64,000 bases of DNA from JAIEPX01 sp963725255 (lineage in GTDB: Bacteria; Pseudomonadota; Gammaproteobacteria; JAIEPX01): the NCBI GenBank assembly GCA_963725255.1, contig CAVRXV010000009.1, positions 186,001-250,000 of the forward strand, in the 5' to 3' direction. The notes beneath the pieces were generated by a model, which did not search any database, was not told the DNA's origin, and worked only from the letters and a program-made list of their open reading frames with translations. Shown here piece by piece: positions 26,569-35,516 of this stretch (positions within the stretch are counted from its first letter, which is position 1; each line of letters begins with the position of its first letter). The position numbers and the translations under genes were made by a program.

Positions 26569-27675
26569 TTATACTGTAGCAAGCTCAACAGCATTGATTA
26601 AAGCGTTGACAATTTTATCTTGATCACCATGTGATAAATAAGGATGAAATGGTAAACTCAACACTTTATTAGCTGCATTTTCCGCATTTTTCAAATGCTT
26701 CACATTCGGATATTCATCAACAAAAATCGGCTGTAAATGTAAAGGTACCGGATAATGCACTGCCGTTGGAATACCCTGTTCGTGCAATATTTTTTGAATT
26801 CGATCGCGATCTTCCACTTGAATTGTATACTGGGCGTACGCGCTAAAATTTCCTGGTGCAATGTAAGGAGCCGCAATATGCGGTTCCAGTAACTGATCAT
26901 ATCGTGCCGCAATAGCCGCGCGCTTTTCTAATTCATCAGGAAAAATAGCCAATTTTGAAAGAAGAATCGCAGCTTGCAATGTATCAAAGCGGCCATTCAG
27001 TCCTAACCTGACATGATGATAACGCGAACGTTGTCCATGATGTCGAATTACTCGCATTTGATCGGCATAATTATCATCACTCGTAAAACATGCACCACCT
27101 TCTCCATAACAACCAAGAGGTTTTGCAGGGAAAAAACTAGTAATGCTAATCTGTCCAAAACTGCCAGACCGTTTATTGTTTTGACTTGCGCCAAAACTCT
27201 GTGCAGCATCTTCAATAAGCAATATATTATTATCTTTAGCAATCTTTTCAATAATAGAATAATCAGCACATTGTCCGTATAAATTTACTGGTAAAATCAC
27301 TTTAGTTTTTGATGTTATCGCAGTAGCTAATTTATTAGGGTCGATATTATAAGTGCGCGGATCAATATCAACAAAAACCGCTTTAGCTCCGAGCATTTTT
27401 ACCATTGAAGCAGTTGCAACAAAAGTAAAGGGCGTGGTAATAACTTCATCATCTGGCCCAACGTCCATTGCCATCAGTGCAATTAACAGAGCATCGGTTG
27501 CACTGGCTACAGTGACACAGTGCTTCACGCCGGCAAATTCAGCAAGTTGTTTTTCAACCTCCTCAACTTCTGGGCCTAATATAAATTGACCGTGCTCAAA
27601 GACAGCGTCCATTCGAGCACGCACATCGTCAGCCACTCGAAGATATTGTGTTTTTAGATCTATAAACTGCATCAC
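26569..27675 (-). CDS. WbpE-like sugar aminotransferase (DegT/DnrJ/EryC1/StrS family)
   Basis: PLP-dependent aminotransferase acting on a nucleotide-linked 3- or 4-keto sugar. The 368-aa product follows Pseudomonas WbpE closely from memory: FIDLKTQYLRV, HGQFILGPEVEEVEKQLAEF, DEVITTPFTFVATASMV, VDIDPRTYNIDPNKL, IEDAAQSFGAS and the PLP-lysine region SFFPAKPLGCYGEGGA. WbpE makes UDP-GlcNAc(3NH2)A for di-N-acetylated uronic acids. Tandem ATGs at 27675/27672. It lies on the same strand upstream of nothing closer than 110 nt and with the CMP-sugar synthetase gene preceding it. Confidence 0.9.
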   Translation of the reverse strand: MMQFIDLKTQYLRVADDVRARMDAVFEHGQFILGPEVEEVEKQLAEFAGVKHCVTVASATDALLIALMAMDVGPDDEVITTPFTFVATASMVKMLGAKAVFVDIDPRTYNIDPNKLATAITSKTKVILPVNLYGQCADYSIIEKIAKDNNILLIEDAAQSFGASQNNKRSGSFGQISITSFFPAKPLGCYGEGGACFTSDDNYADQMRVIRHHGQRSRYHHVRLGLNGRFDTLQAAILLSKLAIFPDELEKRAAIAARYDQLLEPHIAAPYIAPGNFSAYAQYTIQVEDRDRIQKILHEQGIPTAVHYPVPLHLQPIFVDEYPNVKHLKNAENAANKVLSLPFHPYLSHGDQDKIVNALINAVELATV

Positions 27676-27787
27676 GATAGGTTACACCTTTTTAGTAGAC
27701 ATATTGATAGGAAATCACCGGCGGCAGTATATATGATCAAGTGAGGTTATGAAAGTATGTAACTATTCTAGCCAAGGTGCTGAATGG

Positions 27788-28516
27788 TTACGAAACGTCC
27801 GTAGTTTCATGGTGTTGATTAGCAGCACGTTGCAAAAGGTATTCTTTGTAGGAGTTAACGAGCCACAAATCAAACTCACTATCGACGTCAATTGATCGTT
27901 CGCGAGGCATCACATAACCGGTCGTTTCATCGGTCACAAATGTCTGCTCTCGCAATAACCATGGAATCTCAGCCACAGCAATAGCGCCATTAGGCACAAA
28001 ACAGGCTTCACCATGGTGACTCGGCAATGAAAATTGACCTGGTATTGTCGGAACTAACGCACTAATGCCTGATAACGTATAACCATTGCACTCTCCGTAA
28101 GTTGGCTCTGTCAAACTAATGCAGGCTTTTGCATGATTGTTCACACAGGTGAAAATTGCATTATCGATATCCTCAGTAGTTCTTAATGGAGATGAGGGTG
28201 GTAAAACAACAATAAAATCATATCCAGGCGTCATCTCAATCGCATGCGTAATGGCATTGATCAGGGGTGTTGTAGCCTGCGCTAAGTGCTTAGGACGCAA
28301 AAATGGAACATCACATCCATGATTTTTCGCTTCTTGAATAATTAATAAGTCATCGGAAGATAAAATAAGTTGATCAATATATCGAGATTTCTGGGCAACA
28401 TGTATCGTCCAAGCTAATAATGATCGCCCCGCGACTTTCCGTAAGTGCTTCCCTGGGACTTTCCTTGATTGTCCGCGCGCAGCAATAACCGCCAGTACTT
28501 TATATCCTTGTAACAT
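27788..28516 (-). CDS. CMP-sugar synthetase (acylneuraminate cytidylyltransferase family)
   Basis: Activates a nonulosonic or similar acid sugar with CTP. The 242-aa protein has the nucleotide-binding motif VIAARGQSRKVPGKHLRKVA (family IPARxGSKxIPxKN), DQLILSSDDLLI, VVLPPSSPLRTTEDIDNAIF and the acidic DVDSEFDLWLV, the usual C-terminal DxxxDL metal-binding end. Similar to NeuA/PseF/LegF; which sugar is not decided. A likely partner of the adjacent aminotransferase and the NeuD-like acetyltransferase in a surface-glycan locus split by a family B repeat. Confidence 0.85.
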   Translation of the reverse strand: MLQGYKVLAVIAARGQSRKVPGKHLRKVAGRSLLAWTIHVAQKSRYIDQLILSSDDLLIIQEAKNHGCDVPFLRPKHLAQATTPLINAITHAIEMTPGYDFIVVLPPSSPLRTTEDIDNAIFTCVNNHAKACISLTEPTYGECNGYTLSGISALVPTIPGQFSLPSHHGEACFVPNGAIAVAEIPWLLREQTFVTDETTGYVMPRERSIDVDSEFDLWLVNSYKEYLLQRAANQHHETTDVS

Positions 28517-28740
28517 ACTGTATACCTATAATAATAATTTCCTGAGTTCCATCCCATTCTGTTATCTATTAAACAGTCTAGACCGTAGTAAACTTTAAAA
28601 TGAATTAAAAGTCAACACCCCGGATCAAGTACGATTTCAAAAAAAATTTTGGGATGATGAAGTGGGTGAAGAGGTCAAATCTTGACAATCACCAGAGTTG
28701 GAATTGTATAAATTAGGACAGTAGAGAATCAATACCTCAG

Positions 28741-28896
28741 CATCTCCCGGTTAAGTATTTTTTGGGTGTTTTAGTCACTCAATACCATGTATTCATGGCT
28801 GTTGATTTTAAAACCGGGAGATACTTCCTTTCATATATTTAGGGGAGAGAATCACGATTCTCTCCCCTAAAACCCCTCATCGCGAAACGAAAATCT
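28741..28896. repeat. Family B repeat, copy 2
   Basis: Nearly identical to 4106-4260: outer arms CATCTCCCGGTT and AACCGGGAGAT, then the long perfect hairpin centred on GAGAATCACGATTCTC and the tail AACCCCTCATCGCG. Lies between two minus-strand sugar genes. The rest of the 28517-28909 gap holds a family A-like scrap (AAGAGGTCAAATCTTGAC near 28669) and no gene. Confidence 0.8.
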
Positions 28897-28909
28897 TTTT
28901 AACTTAATG

Positions 28910-29548
28910 TTAACCAATTCGTCGAACAGGGACTCCCACCATTCGATGTTTTGCAGGAACGTCTTTAGTCACCACAGAACCAGCACCTATAACAGCATCC
29001 CGGCCAATGGTGACGCCCTGAATCACAACAGCACCTGCGCCAATGAATGCGCCTGAACCTACACTCACGGCTCCACAAATGATAGCACCCGGAGCTATGT
29101 GCGCATGTGCACCAATATTGCAATCGTGATCAATGATCGCTGACATATTAATAAGAGCATTTTTAGCGATGTGCACACCAGGCATAAGCTTAGCGCCCGC
29201 CATGACTAACACACCTTGCGCAATTCCAACTTCTTCAGAAATGACGGCACTAGGATGAATAAGCGTTTCAAATAGATATCCCGCTTTAGAAAAGTGTTCA
29301 TAAATTTCTTTACGACGATTGGAAGTCCCAATAGTAACAAGCCCATTCACGAGTCGCACTTCACGCGGTGTATATTTAAAAATATCATCATCGAGACCAA
29401 TAACTTTTTCACTCATGATTTCTGTACCATTGAGGCCCTTATTAAGCCCAGTACATCCAATGATTTGGCGGTTGGATTGATGTAACATATCGATCAAAGC
29501 TTTAGAATGTCCGCCTGCACCTATGACTATGACGGGTAATTGATTCAT
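28910..29548 (-). CDS. NeuD/PglD-like sugar O- or N-acetyltransferase
   Basis: A 212-aa left-handed beta-helix acetyltransferase. The N-terminal PVIVIGAGGHSKALIDMLHQ nucleotide-sugar-binding part is typical of NeuD/PglD. Hexapeptide repeats follow from ~residue 100 (GVLVMAGAKLMPGVHI, IGAHAHIAPGAIICGAVSVG, IGRDAVIGAGSVVTKDVP). The active-site His falls in NMSAIIDHDCNIG. It would acetylate a UDP- or CMP-linked amino sugar, matching the neighbouring CMP-sugar synthetase and aminotransferase. Substrate is undetermined. Confidence 0.88.
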   Translation of the reverse strand: MNQLPVIVIGAGGHSKALIDMLHQSNRQIIGCTGLNKGLNGTEIMSEKVIGLDDDIFKYTPREVRLVNGLVTIGTSNRRKEIYEHFSKAGYLFETLIHPSAVISEEVGIAQGVLVMAGAKLMPGVHIAKNALINMSAIIDHDCNIGAHAHIAPGAIICGAVSVGSGAFIGAGAVVIQGVTIGRDAVIGAGSVVTKDVPAKHRMVGVPVRRIG

Positions 29549-29691
29549 AACGCTCCCTAATAACGATAACCCTAGATTCTCTCTCTAAAGCCTAGGTGTT
29601 GTAATGCTGGCTGTCAAGGCAGGATCTGTCTATAATTAAACCTGGATCCCATCTGGGGATCACCCTTTCTTTCAGATTACACGGAGCAAGT

Positions 29692-31059
29692 ATGGATTTG
29701 ACCACATTAACTGCACTGTCACCCATTGATGGTCGTTATGCTGATAAAGTGAATGATCTTAGAAAAATATTCAGTGAATTTGGCTTAATTCGCCATAGAA
29801 CCATTGTTGAATTACGTTGGCTCCAAGCATTGGCCGATAATCCATCGGTTAATGAAGTCCCTCCTTTTTCCGAAGATTCATTGGAATTTTTAAATGCTCT
29901 CATTACTAATTTTTCTGAAGCAGACGCTGAACGGGTAAAAGAAATCGAAAAAACAACTCAACATGATGTAAAAGCTGTGGAATATTTTATTAAGGATAAA
30001 ATTAAACATCACAAAATTCTTAACCCATTAAACGAATTTGTTCACTTCGCTTGCACGTCGGAAGATATTAATAATATTGCTTATGCTTTAATGTTAAAAG
30101 AAGCAAAAGATAATATCCTTCTTCCAGCATTTGATCAGCTAATTTCTAGATTACGTTCCGTCACTCAAGAAACTGCAGAATTACCAATGCTCGCACGCAC
30201 ACATGGTCAACCGGCTAGCCCAACAACACTTGGAAAAGAAATTGCCGTTTTTATTTCGCGATTAACACGTCAAATTGATTTGTATAAAAAAATTCCGATT
30301 TACGCAAAATTCAATGGGGCTGTAGGAAATTTTAATGCGCATGTTGTTGCGTATCCAGAAGTAAAATGGCTTCAGTGGACTCAACAATTTATTCAAGATC
30401 TGGGTTTAACACCCAATATTTACACGACACAGATCGAGTCTCACGATGCGATTGCAGAGAGTTTTCACTGTATTTCTCGAATCAATACGATTTTAATTGG
30501 TTTTTGCCGAGATATGTGGGGTTATATTAGTTTAGGATATTTTACACAACAAACAGTTCAAGAAGAGGTTGGCTCTTCTACAATGCCACATAAAGTGAAT
30601 CCAATTGATTTTGAAAATGCTGAGGGCAATTTAGGTTTGGCAAATGCGTTGTTAGAGCACATGGCAGAGAAGCTTCCGATTTCTCGTTGGCAGCGTGATT
30701 TAAGTGATTCTACAGTCATGCGAAATATGGGAATCGGTATTGCACATTCTGTGATTGCTTATCAATCTATTGTTAAGGGTTTAAGTCGATTATCGCCGAA
30801 TGTTGAACGTTTAGATGAGGATCTTGAGAATAATTGGGAAGTGTTGTCCGAGGCGATTCAAACGGTAATGCGACGTTATGGTGTGGATGAGCCGTATGAA
30901 AAATTAAAAGGTCTGACGCGTGGTCAGCGAATTAATCGAGTTGAGTTGCAAGAATTTATTAGTTCGTTGACAATTCCAGAGTCTGTAAAAGAAGAGTTGT
31001 TAAATTTAACGCCGCAAAAATATCTTGGACTCGCTGTGCAGCTCGCTAAAAAAATCTAA
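29692..31059 (+). CDS. purB: Adenylosuccinate lyase
   Basis: Cleaves SAICAR and adenylosuccinate in purine synthesis. The 455-aa product is of the gammaproteobacterial PurB type: LTALSPIDGRYADKVNDLRK at the start, EIEKTTQHDVKAVEYFIKD, VHFACTSEDINNIAYALML, MLARTHGQPASPTTLGKE, and the fumarase/lyase signature GSSTMPHKVNPIDFENAEGN with the catalytic Ser. GGAG precedes the ATG by 8 nt; a TATAAT lies at 29631-29636 without a good -35. No purine-pathway neighbour. Confidence 0.97.
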   Translation: MDLTTLTALSPIDGRYADKVNDLRKIFSEFGLIRHRTIVELRWLQALADNPSVNEVPPFSEDSLEFLNALITNFSEADAERVKEIEKTTQHDVKAVEYFIKDKIKHHKILNPLNEFVHFACTSEDINNIAYALMLKEAKDNILLPAFDQLISRLRSVTQETAELPMLARTHGQPASPTTLGKEIAVFISRLTRQIDLYKKIPIYAKFNGAVGNFNAHVVAYPEVKWLQWTQQFIQDLGLTPNIYTTQIESHDAIAESFHCISRINTILIGFCRDMWGYISLGYFTQQTVQEEVGSSTMPHKVNPIDFENAEGNLGLANALLEHMAEKLPISRWQRDLSDSTVMRNMGIGIAHSVIAYQSIVKGLSRLSPNVERLDEDLENNWEVLSEAIQTVMRRYGVDEPYEKLKGLTRGQRINRVELQEFISSLTIPESVKEELLNLTPQKYLGLAVQLAKKI

Positions 31060-31709
31060 CTCTCGCCGCACGAATAAACATTTTAGAGCTTCCATAGTCG
31101 GCGCGAGAATCCGACTGTCTTTCCGCCAAAATCAAAAAATTCTAAGGAGTTAGACTGGGCAAGATCTACCTTTTCAAGACCGCCGTAAATACATCCATGT
31201 AGTCTTCGTTCGGACATCCATGTCCTCAACGATCTTGAAAAGGTAGATCTTGCCCAGTCTTCTCAACTCCGTGCTAAATTTTTATTTCGCTGGCTCTGGA
31301 TACTTATTATGAGAATTTCCAGACTATTCTAACTCGTCGAGCACGATTTAATTACGCGGTTTTTTCTTTCAAAGAATCGTAGATTTACTTTGTACGTAGG
31401 AAAAATTATCTAAGTTAAATGTGGCAAGAATATTTTTATCCTTTGGCTCGGCTGCGTACAGACAAGTCAGGTATAGCCTTTCAAGATCGTGAGAAACAGG
31501 ATGTTTCGACCGAAGCCTACATGGATGTATTTACGGCGGTCTTGAAAGGCTATACCTGACTTAGTCTGTAAAAGCAGCAAAATAAAAAACGTCAATTTGA
31601 AACACGGAAAAAAAAATTATCCTGAGTCGCGTAGGCGAAGAATCCGACCTTTCTTGGAGGGAAATAAAGCGCAGCGAGGGGGACCCGAGCGAGATACACT
31701 CCTTCATTG
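31060..31709. repeat. Family D repeat cluster (two full palindromes)
   Basis: No gene in this 650-bp gap. Palindrome 1 is a perfect 28-bp inverted repeat (31152-31179 with 31233-31260; arms contain GACTGGGCAAGATCTACC) with a 53-nt loop that itself contains ACATCCATGT twice. Palindrome 2 is a perfect 23-bp inverted repeat (31464-31486 with 31540-31562; AAGTCAGGTATAGCCTTTC) with a loop containing ACATGGATGT. Related pieces lie at 32985-33090, 36061-36133 and 36241-36359. The cluster borders the IS110-type element. Confidence 0.82.
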
Positions 31710-32985
31710 TCAACCTATTTCTGCACCTGGAAAAAACTTTTTTCCATCCCACTCTGTTCCTGTATTTAACATCCCCCATATTGAATGAAGTAATTTTCTC
31801 ATTACTGCTATTGCTGCTTGTAATGGTTTTTTCCCCCTACTAATCAATTTATTATAATAGGCTTTTACATAAGGTTCCGATTGTATCGCCACCCAAGCAG
31901 GCATATACATCGCTGTCCTTAGATAGATATTCCCTGATTTTGAAATTCTTCTTCCTTGTTTGATACTACTTCCTGATTCTACTGCTACAGGATCTAATCC
32001 GACATACGCCACCCATTGCTTTGCTTGCATATCTTTTGGCAAACACGCTAATTCGGCCAATATCGTTAATCCACTGACCTGAGCTATCCCCTTAATGGTT
32101 GTCAGCAACTTAAATTTTCTTGATAACGCTTCATCTTCACTAATTAATTTCAGCCCTTGTTTCTCAAGCAACTCTATTCGTCGCTTCAAGTGTTTCACAT
32201 TGACCTCAATATCTCGCCACATTCCTTTCGATAAGCTTGTTCGATATTCCATTGTATGTTGTCTATTTTGTTCACGCCTTAATTCACCTTTCAGCTGGTT
32301 TATTCGACGACTGATTGCTTGGAGTTCAACATCGCTTTCTTTAGGGGCTTCCCAACAGATAAATGGCATGCATTTAACATATTCTAGGATCACTCCAGCA
32401 TCCACTTTATCCGTTTTTGCACGACGCATTTTTGCCAACGCAAAATGTTTCATAGCTCTCGGATTAACCACCATCACTTCTACTTTTTTATTAGCACTTA
32501 AAAATAATGATAACTCTAAATGATAAATTCCTGTTGCTTCTACACATACTTTCGCTTCGTTAACTCCCTTACTAATGTATTTTAACAACTTCTTATGTCC
32601 TGAAATGCTGTTCTGAAATACAGCCACCCCTTCTTGTTCACAACCCAACTTCTCGACCTTGACAACGAGTTCTTTCGAACCCACATCAATCCCTACTAAT
32701 GCTTGCCTGAGTTTACTCATTTTCCAATCTCCTTCTGTGTGATAACATCACACTTGGTTCCCTGACCTTGCGCTATGACTTACTAAGCTTGATATGCAGA
32801 CTCTAGGGTCTTGGATACACTTTAGCATTGGGTCAATTAAGGCAGGGGACCAATCTCGCTCACAAGGTCATTGCCCTAAAGCCATTCATGGTCTCCCCAA
32901 GTGCGTCTTCAGAATGCTTGTATACTTGCCAGTTATCAAGTACATCCAAAGACGAGAGAAAGGATACAAGCCATTCCCGGAAAGA
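31700..32985 (-). mobile_element. IS110-family insertion element (approximate ends)
   Basis: The transposase gene with its non-coding flanks. The right end is judged to lie just after the transposase stop because family D-like sequence (AAATAAAGCGCAGCGAG) runs to ~31680. The left end is placed near 32985, where CGGAAAGACAGTCGGATT matches, in reverse complement, sequence near 31115, again family D. This leaves ~265 nt of non-coding sequence upstream of the transposase, the place where IS110-group elements carry a bridge RNA. A 7-bp hairpin GTGTGAT/ATCACAC lies at 32737-32753. No terminal inverted repeats are seen, as expected for the family. Ends are estimates. Confidence 0.65.
31710..32720 (-). 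CDS. IS110-family transposase (DEDD type)
   Basis: A 336-aa recombinase that moves the element without terminal repeats. The N-terminal RuvC-like DEDD domain shows VGIDVGSKELVVKVEKL (first Asp), KVCVEATGIYHLELSLF (Glu) and RRAKTDKVDAGVILEYV (Asp pair). The C-terminal Tnp_20 domain shows LTTIKGIAQVSGLTILAEL, WVAYVGLDPVAVESGSS and GRRISKSGNIYLRTAMYM, holding the nucleophilic Ser region. Length is normal and no frameshift is seen, so it may be active. AAGGAG precedes the ATG. Confidence 0.92.
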   Translation of the reverse strand: MSKLRQALVGIDVGSKELVVKVEKLGCEQEGVAVFQNSISGHKKLLKYISKGVNEAKVCVEATGIYHLELSLFLSANKKVEVMVVNPRAMKHFALAKMRRAKTDKVDAGVILEYVKCMPFICWEAPKESDVELQAISRRINQLKGELRREQNRQHTMEYRTSLSKGMWRDIEVNVKHLKRRIELLEKQGLKLISEDEALSRKFKLLTTIKGIAQVSGLTILAELACLPKDMQAKQWVAYVGLDPVAVESGSSIKQGRRISKSGNIYLRTAMYMPAWVAIQSEPYVKAYYNKLISRGKKPLQAAIAVMRKLLHSIWGMLNTGTEWDGKKFFPGAEIG

Positions 32986-33110
32986 CAGTCGGATTGTAAC
33001 GCCGACTTTGGAAACTCTAAAAATTATAGCGTGCGGGGCGGCGGTCCTGAAAAGGTCGTCTTGCCCAGTATTCTACACTCTGCGCTGACTTTTATTCTTT
33101 TAGCTCAGAA
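32986..33110. repeat. Family D fragment beyond the IS left end
   Basis: CAGTCGGATTGTAACGCCGA and TCCTGAAAAGGTCGTCTTGC match the family D cluster at 36330-36440 (same order with gaps). The remaining stretch to 33298 has no ORF of note and should hold the promoter and leader of the J-domain gene; I see no clear -35/-10 pair. Confidence 0.65.
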
Positions 33111-33298
33111 GAATTTTTCAAGCCAACATAAACTTTCTGATCGATTTGTTCCATTTTGTTAAATAGATTACAGGACAGTAGAAGCCGCGTTCACTATCAT
33201 CTATGGAGTCTCCATCCGTAATTTTATGGGTTGTGAACAATTTTTGAAATTAAGATGATGTTCTGTTATATTACGAATAAAGGAACAGAGGTATCATC

Positions 33299-35365
33299 AT
33301 GAAAGCTAAAAATCATTACGAAGTGCTAGGACTTAAGCCAACGAAGTCTGTTGGCGGACTAAACTATTATGATTACAATAAAGTGCAGATTGAAAAGGCG
33401 GCTAAAAAAGCACGTGTGAAGTGGCATCCGGACCAAAACAAGTCTGCTGAGGCAACTGCCAGATTTCAAGAGATCGGCGATGCGCTTAATATTCTTTCGA
33501 ATCCACACACTAAGAAAGATTATGATGAGCAGCTCCGTAGACCTCAAGGTGCACCAGACAAAAGAAATATCATGCAACAAAGGCAATTTGAATATAATAA
33601 ATTTGGCCCACACTATCGTTTCTTATATGAATGCTCAGATGAGATGCAAAATACATTTCCTTTTGAAGCCACCATCGATAAGCTTTTTGTTGAAGCGATA
33701 CAACTAGGCTATATCGAATATAAGTTTTCATTGTTGAAAACATCACCTAAAGACTGTAAACCTAAAGACATCTCAGATAAATTTTTTATTAAAATCTGCC
33801 TTGAGGAATCACAAAAAGAATTTATTAAGGAAGTTTGCAATGTTATGATAGCTGGAATAACATTTGACATCAATCAAGTTCTAAATAAATTTTTCAAATC
33901 CGAGTACTTTTCCCAGAAGATTCATTTTGCCTTAATTACTCTTTCTCTTTCTTCTGATATCCACGTCTCGCCTCATTGTGAGCTTATCTCCAAAGATCTC
34001 GCAAAAGATTTTATTTTTAACGGATTCTTCAAACAGCTTAATACGGCTATTTTAAAGCATGAGATTACTAGGCATTATTCTGACATAGTCGATCACATGG
34101 ATATTAAAGATTTCTGTGATTCAGTAAAAAAGCGTAAAGAATTTCATGATAAAATTTTTTCGATTTTGCATATCTTCACTGATGCGAAGATCGATCTTGA
34201 TATCAAAGCTTATTTAGACACATTTGCTTTTGGTACAGATCTCATGAAACTCAGTCTTGAGAATGCTCTTGCTGGTACAGGCTCTGCTGATACCGCAATT
34301 AAAATTATTGGCCATTATGGCGGTCAACCTATACTCAATGGAATCATTAGTGGTTTAAAATTTTCGTCTCAAAATCAACACCTTTACTCCACTCTAAAAT
34401 CTTATATGTGTTTTAAGGGCTCTCAGTTTGATATGGAAGGATTGTTGACATCACAACAGAAAGAGCTTTTTCCCTTGGTTCAGGAGGGAATTTATACCGA
34501 AAAAGAAATTCTAGAGCTACAGCAGGAGAAGCGTGAAAATGATGTTAATGAATACTCACTATTTAAACGTATTATAGTTGAAGCGTTATTTGAACAAGTT
34601 GATTGGCCTACGAAAATTGCTAAATTAAAATGGATAAAAGAAAGTCTCACCACAGTTTTAAAATTTTCGTCTCAAAATAAACAGCTTTACTCCCCTCTAA
34701 AATCCTATATGTGTTTTAAGGGCTCTCAGTTTGATATGCAAGGATTGTTAACGTCACAACAGAAAGAGCTTTTTCCCTTGGTTCAAGAGGGTATCTACAC
34801 CGAAAAAGAAATTCTAGAGCTGAATCAGAAGTACGGAAAAGATGTTTATCAACAACCGCTATTTCAGGGTATCATGGTTGGGGCGTTATCTGAACAAGCT
34901 GAATGGCCTGAGAAAGTTGCTAAATTAAAAAGGATAAAAGAAAAGCTTATTAAGTCACCTTATTTTGAGTGGATCAAAACGAGTCTTCTTGATCAATTGG
35001 AAGCAGGAGTATTCGATGAGAGCTTGAATCAGGAGATTATAGCACTAAGGCGTGATGTAGAGAAAGTTATAGTTGCTTATATTAAACATCCAAAACAACT
35101 TAATCTAAAGTCCCTTCATAATAACATTAAGTCTACTCTAGTAGCATTTTCGCAAAAGCCTAGCGTGACACAGTATGAATACTTCTCTGATTACATTTGC
35201 GCTGTGATCGGATTTTTTCTTGCAGTGCCTTTTGCTTTATTACCCCTGTTGTCAGATGACTATTGCGCGACATTTTTTCGCTCGGACAATCGGAATAGAG
35301 CAGATGCGCTTATCTGTAAATTTGATGATATCACAGAGCCAGCAGTATCTTGTATATCAGCCTGA
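33299..35365 (+). CDS. J-domain protein with internal duplication and C-terminal membrane segment
   Basis: A 688-aa protein whose first ~80 residues are a J-domain: HYEVLGLKP, KKARVKWHPDQNKSAEATAR with the essential HPD, and NILSNPHTKKDYDEQL. J-domains stimulate Hsp70 ATPases. The rest is unlike DnaJ: no Gly/Phe, zinc or client-binding domains, but ~600 mostly helical residues. A 101-residue segment is present twice in tandem (residues ~353-453 and ~454-554; both contain SYMCFKGSQFDM and SQQKELFPLVQEGIYTEKE). A hydrophobic hairpin (YICAVIGFFLAVPFALLPLL) lies near the C-terminus. Unknown role; the architecture would suit a host-directed effector acting on host Hsp70 (inference). Confidence 0.8.
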   Translation: MKAKNHYEVLGLKPTKSVGGLNYYDYNKVQIEKAAKKARVKWHPDQNKSAEATARFQEIGDALNILSNPHTKKDYDEQLRRPQGAPDKRNIMQQRQFEYNKFGPHYRFLYECSDEMQNTFPFEATIDKLFVEAIQLGYIEYKFSLLKTSPKDCKPKDISDKFFIKICLEESQKEFIKEVCNVMIAGITFDINQVLNKFFKSEYFSQKIHFALITLSLSSDIHVSPHCELISKDLAKDFIFNGFFKQLNTAILKHEITRHYSDIVDHMDIKDFCDSVKKRKEFHDKIFSILHIFTDAKIDLDIKAYLDTFAFGTDLMKLSLENALAGTGSADTAIKIIGHYGGQPILNGIISGLKFSSQNQHLYSTLKSYMCFKGSQFDMEGLLTSQQKELFPLVQEGIYTEKEILELQQEKRENDVNEYSLFKRIIVEALFEQVDWPTKIAKLKWIKESLTTVLKFSSQNKQLYSPLKSYMCFKGSQFDMQGLLTSQQKELFPLVQEGIYTEKEILELNQKYGKDVYQQPLFQGIMVGALSEQAEWPEKVAKLKRIKEKLIKSPYFEWIKTSLLDQLEAGVFDESLNQEIIALRRDVEKVIVAYIKHPKQLNLKSLHNNIKSTLVAFSQKPSVTQYEYFSDYICAVIGFFLAVPFALLPLLSDDYCATFFRSDNRNRADALICKFDDITEPAVSCISA
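34354..34959 (+). repeat. 303-nt tandem in-frame duplication inside the J-domain gene
   Basis: Two units of 303 nt (34354-34656 and 34657-34959) with long identical blocks, including TTTTAAGGGCTCTCAGTTTG and CAACAGAAAGAGCTTTTTCC. The first halves are nearly identical at DNA level and the second halves diverge, suggesting a fairly recent duplication followed by drift. Confidence 0.85.
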
Positions 35366-35385
35366 TTAAAGGAGCTCAAGCAGCT

Positions 35386-35442
35386 TTTTTTACGACGAGC
35401 GTTAATCCGCCGTCGATGGGTAAAAAGGGGAAGGTGTCAGAC
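35386..35442 (-). pseudogene. Remnant of an O-methyltransferase 3' end next to a family A half copy
   Basis: 35386-35423 read on the minus strand encode LPIDGGLTLVVKK, matching the last residues of the intact methyltransferase at 36462-37124 (LPIADGLTLVVKK) with a few base changes and no stop. The far side joins GGGGAAGGTGTCAGACATC (35427-35445), a family A-like half repeat. The arrangement mirrors the GDPD remnant at 9515-9648. Confidence 0.65.
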
Positions 35443-35516
35443 ATCACTCAATTTATCTATCAAAAAGAATAATTAGCAAAAGCTGTAATCTTCATCAGTT
35501 GTAGGGTATTAATTTC

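Noticed and set aside
31140..31570. Possible CRISPR array from repeated ACATCCATGT and TTCAAGA blocks
   Set aside because: The repeats are palindrome arms in inverted orientation, not regularly spaced direct repeats with unique spacers, and there are no cas genes.
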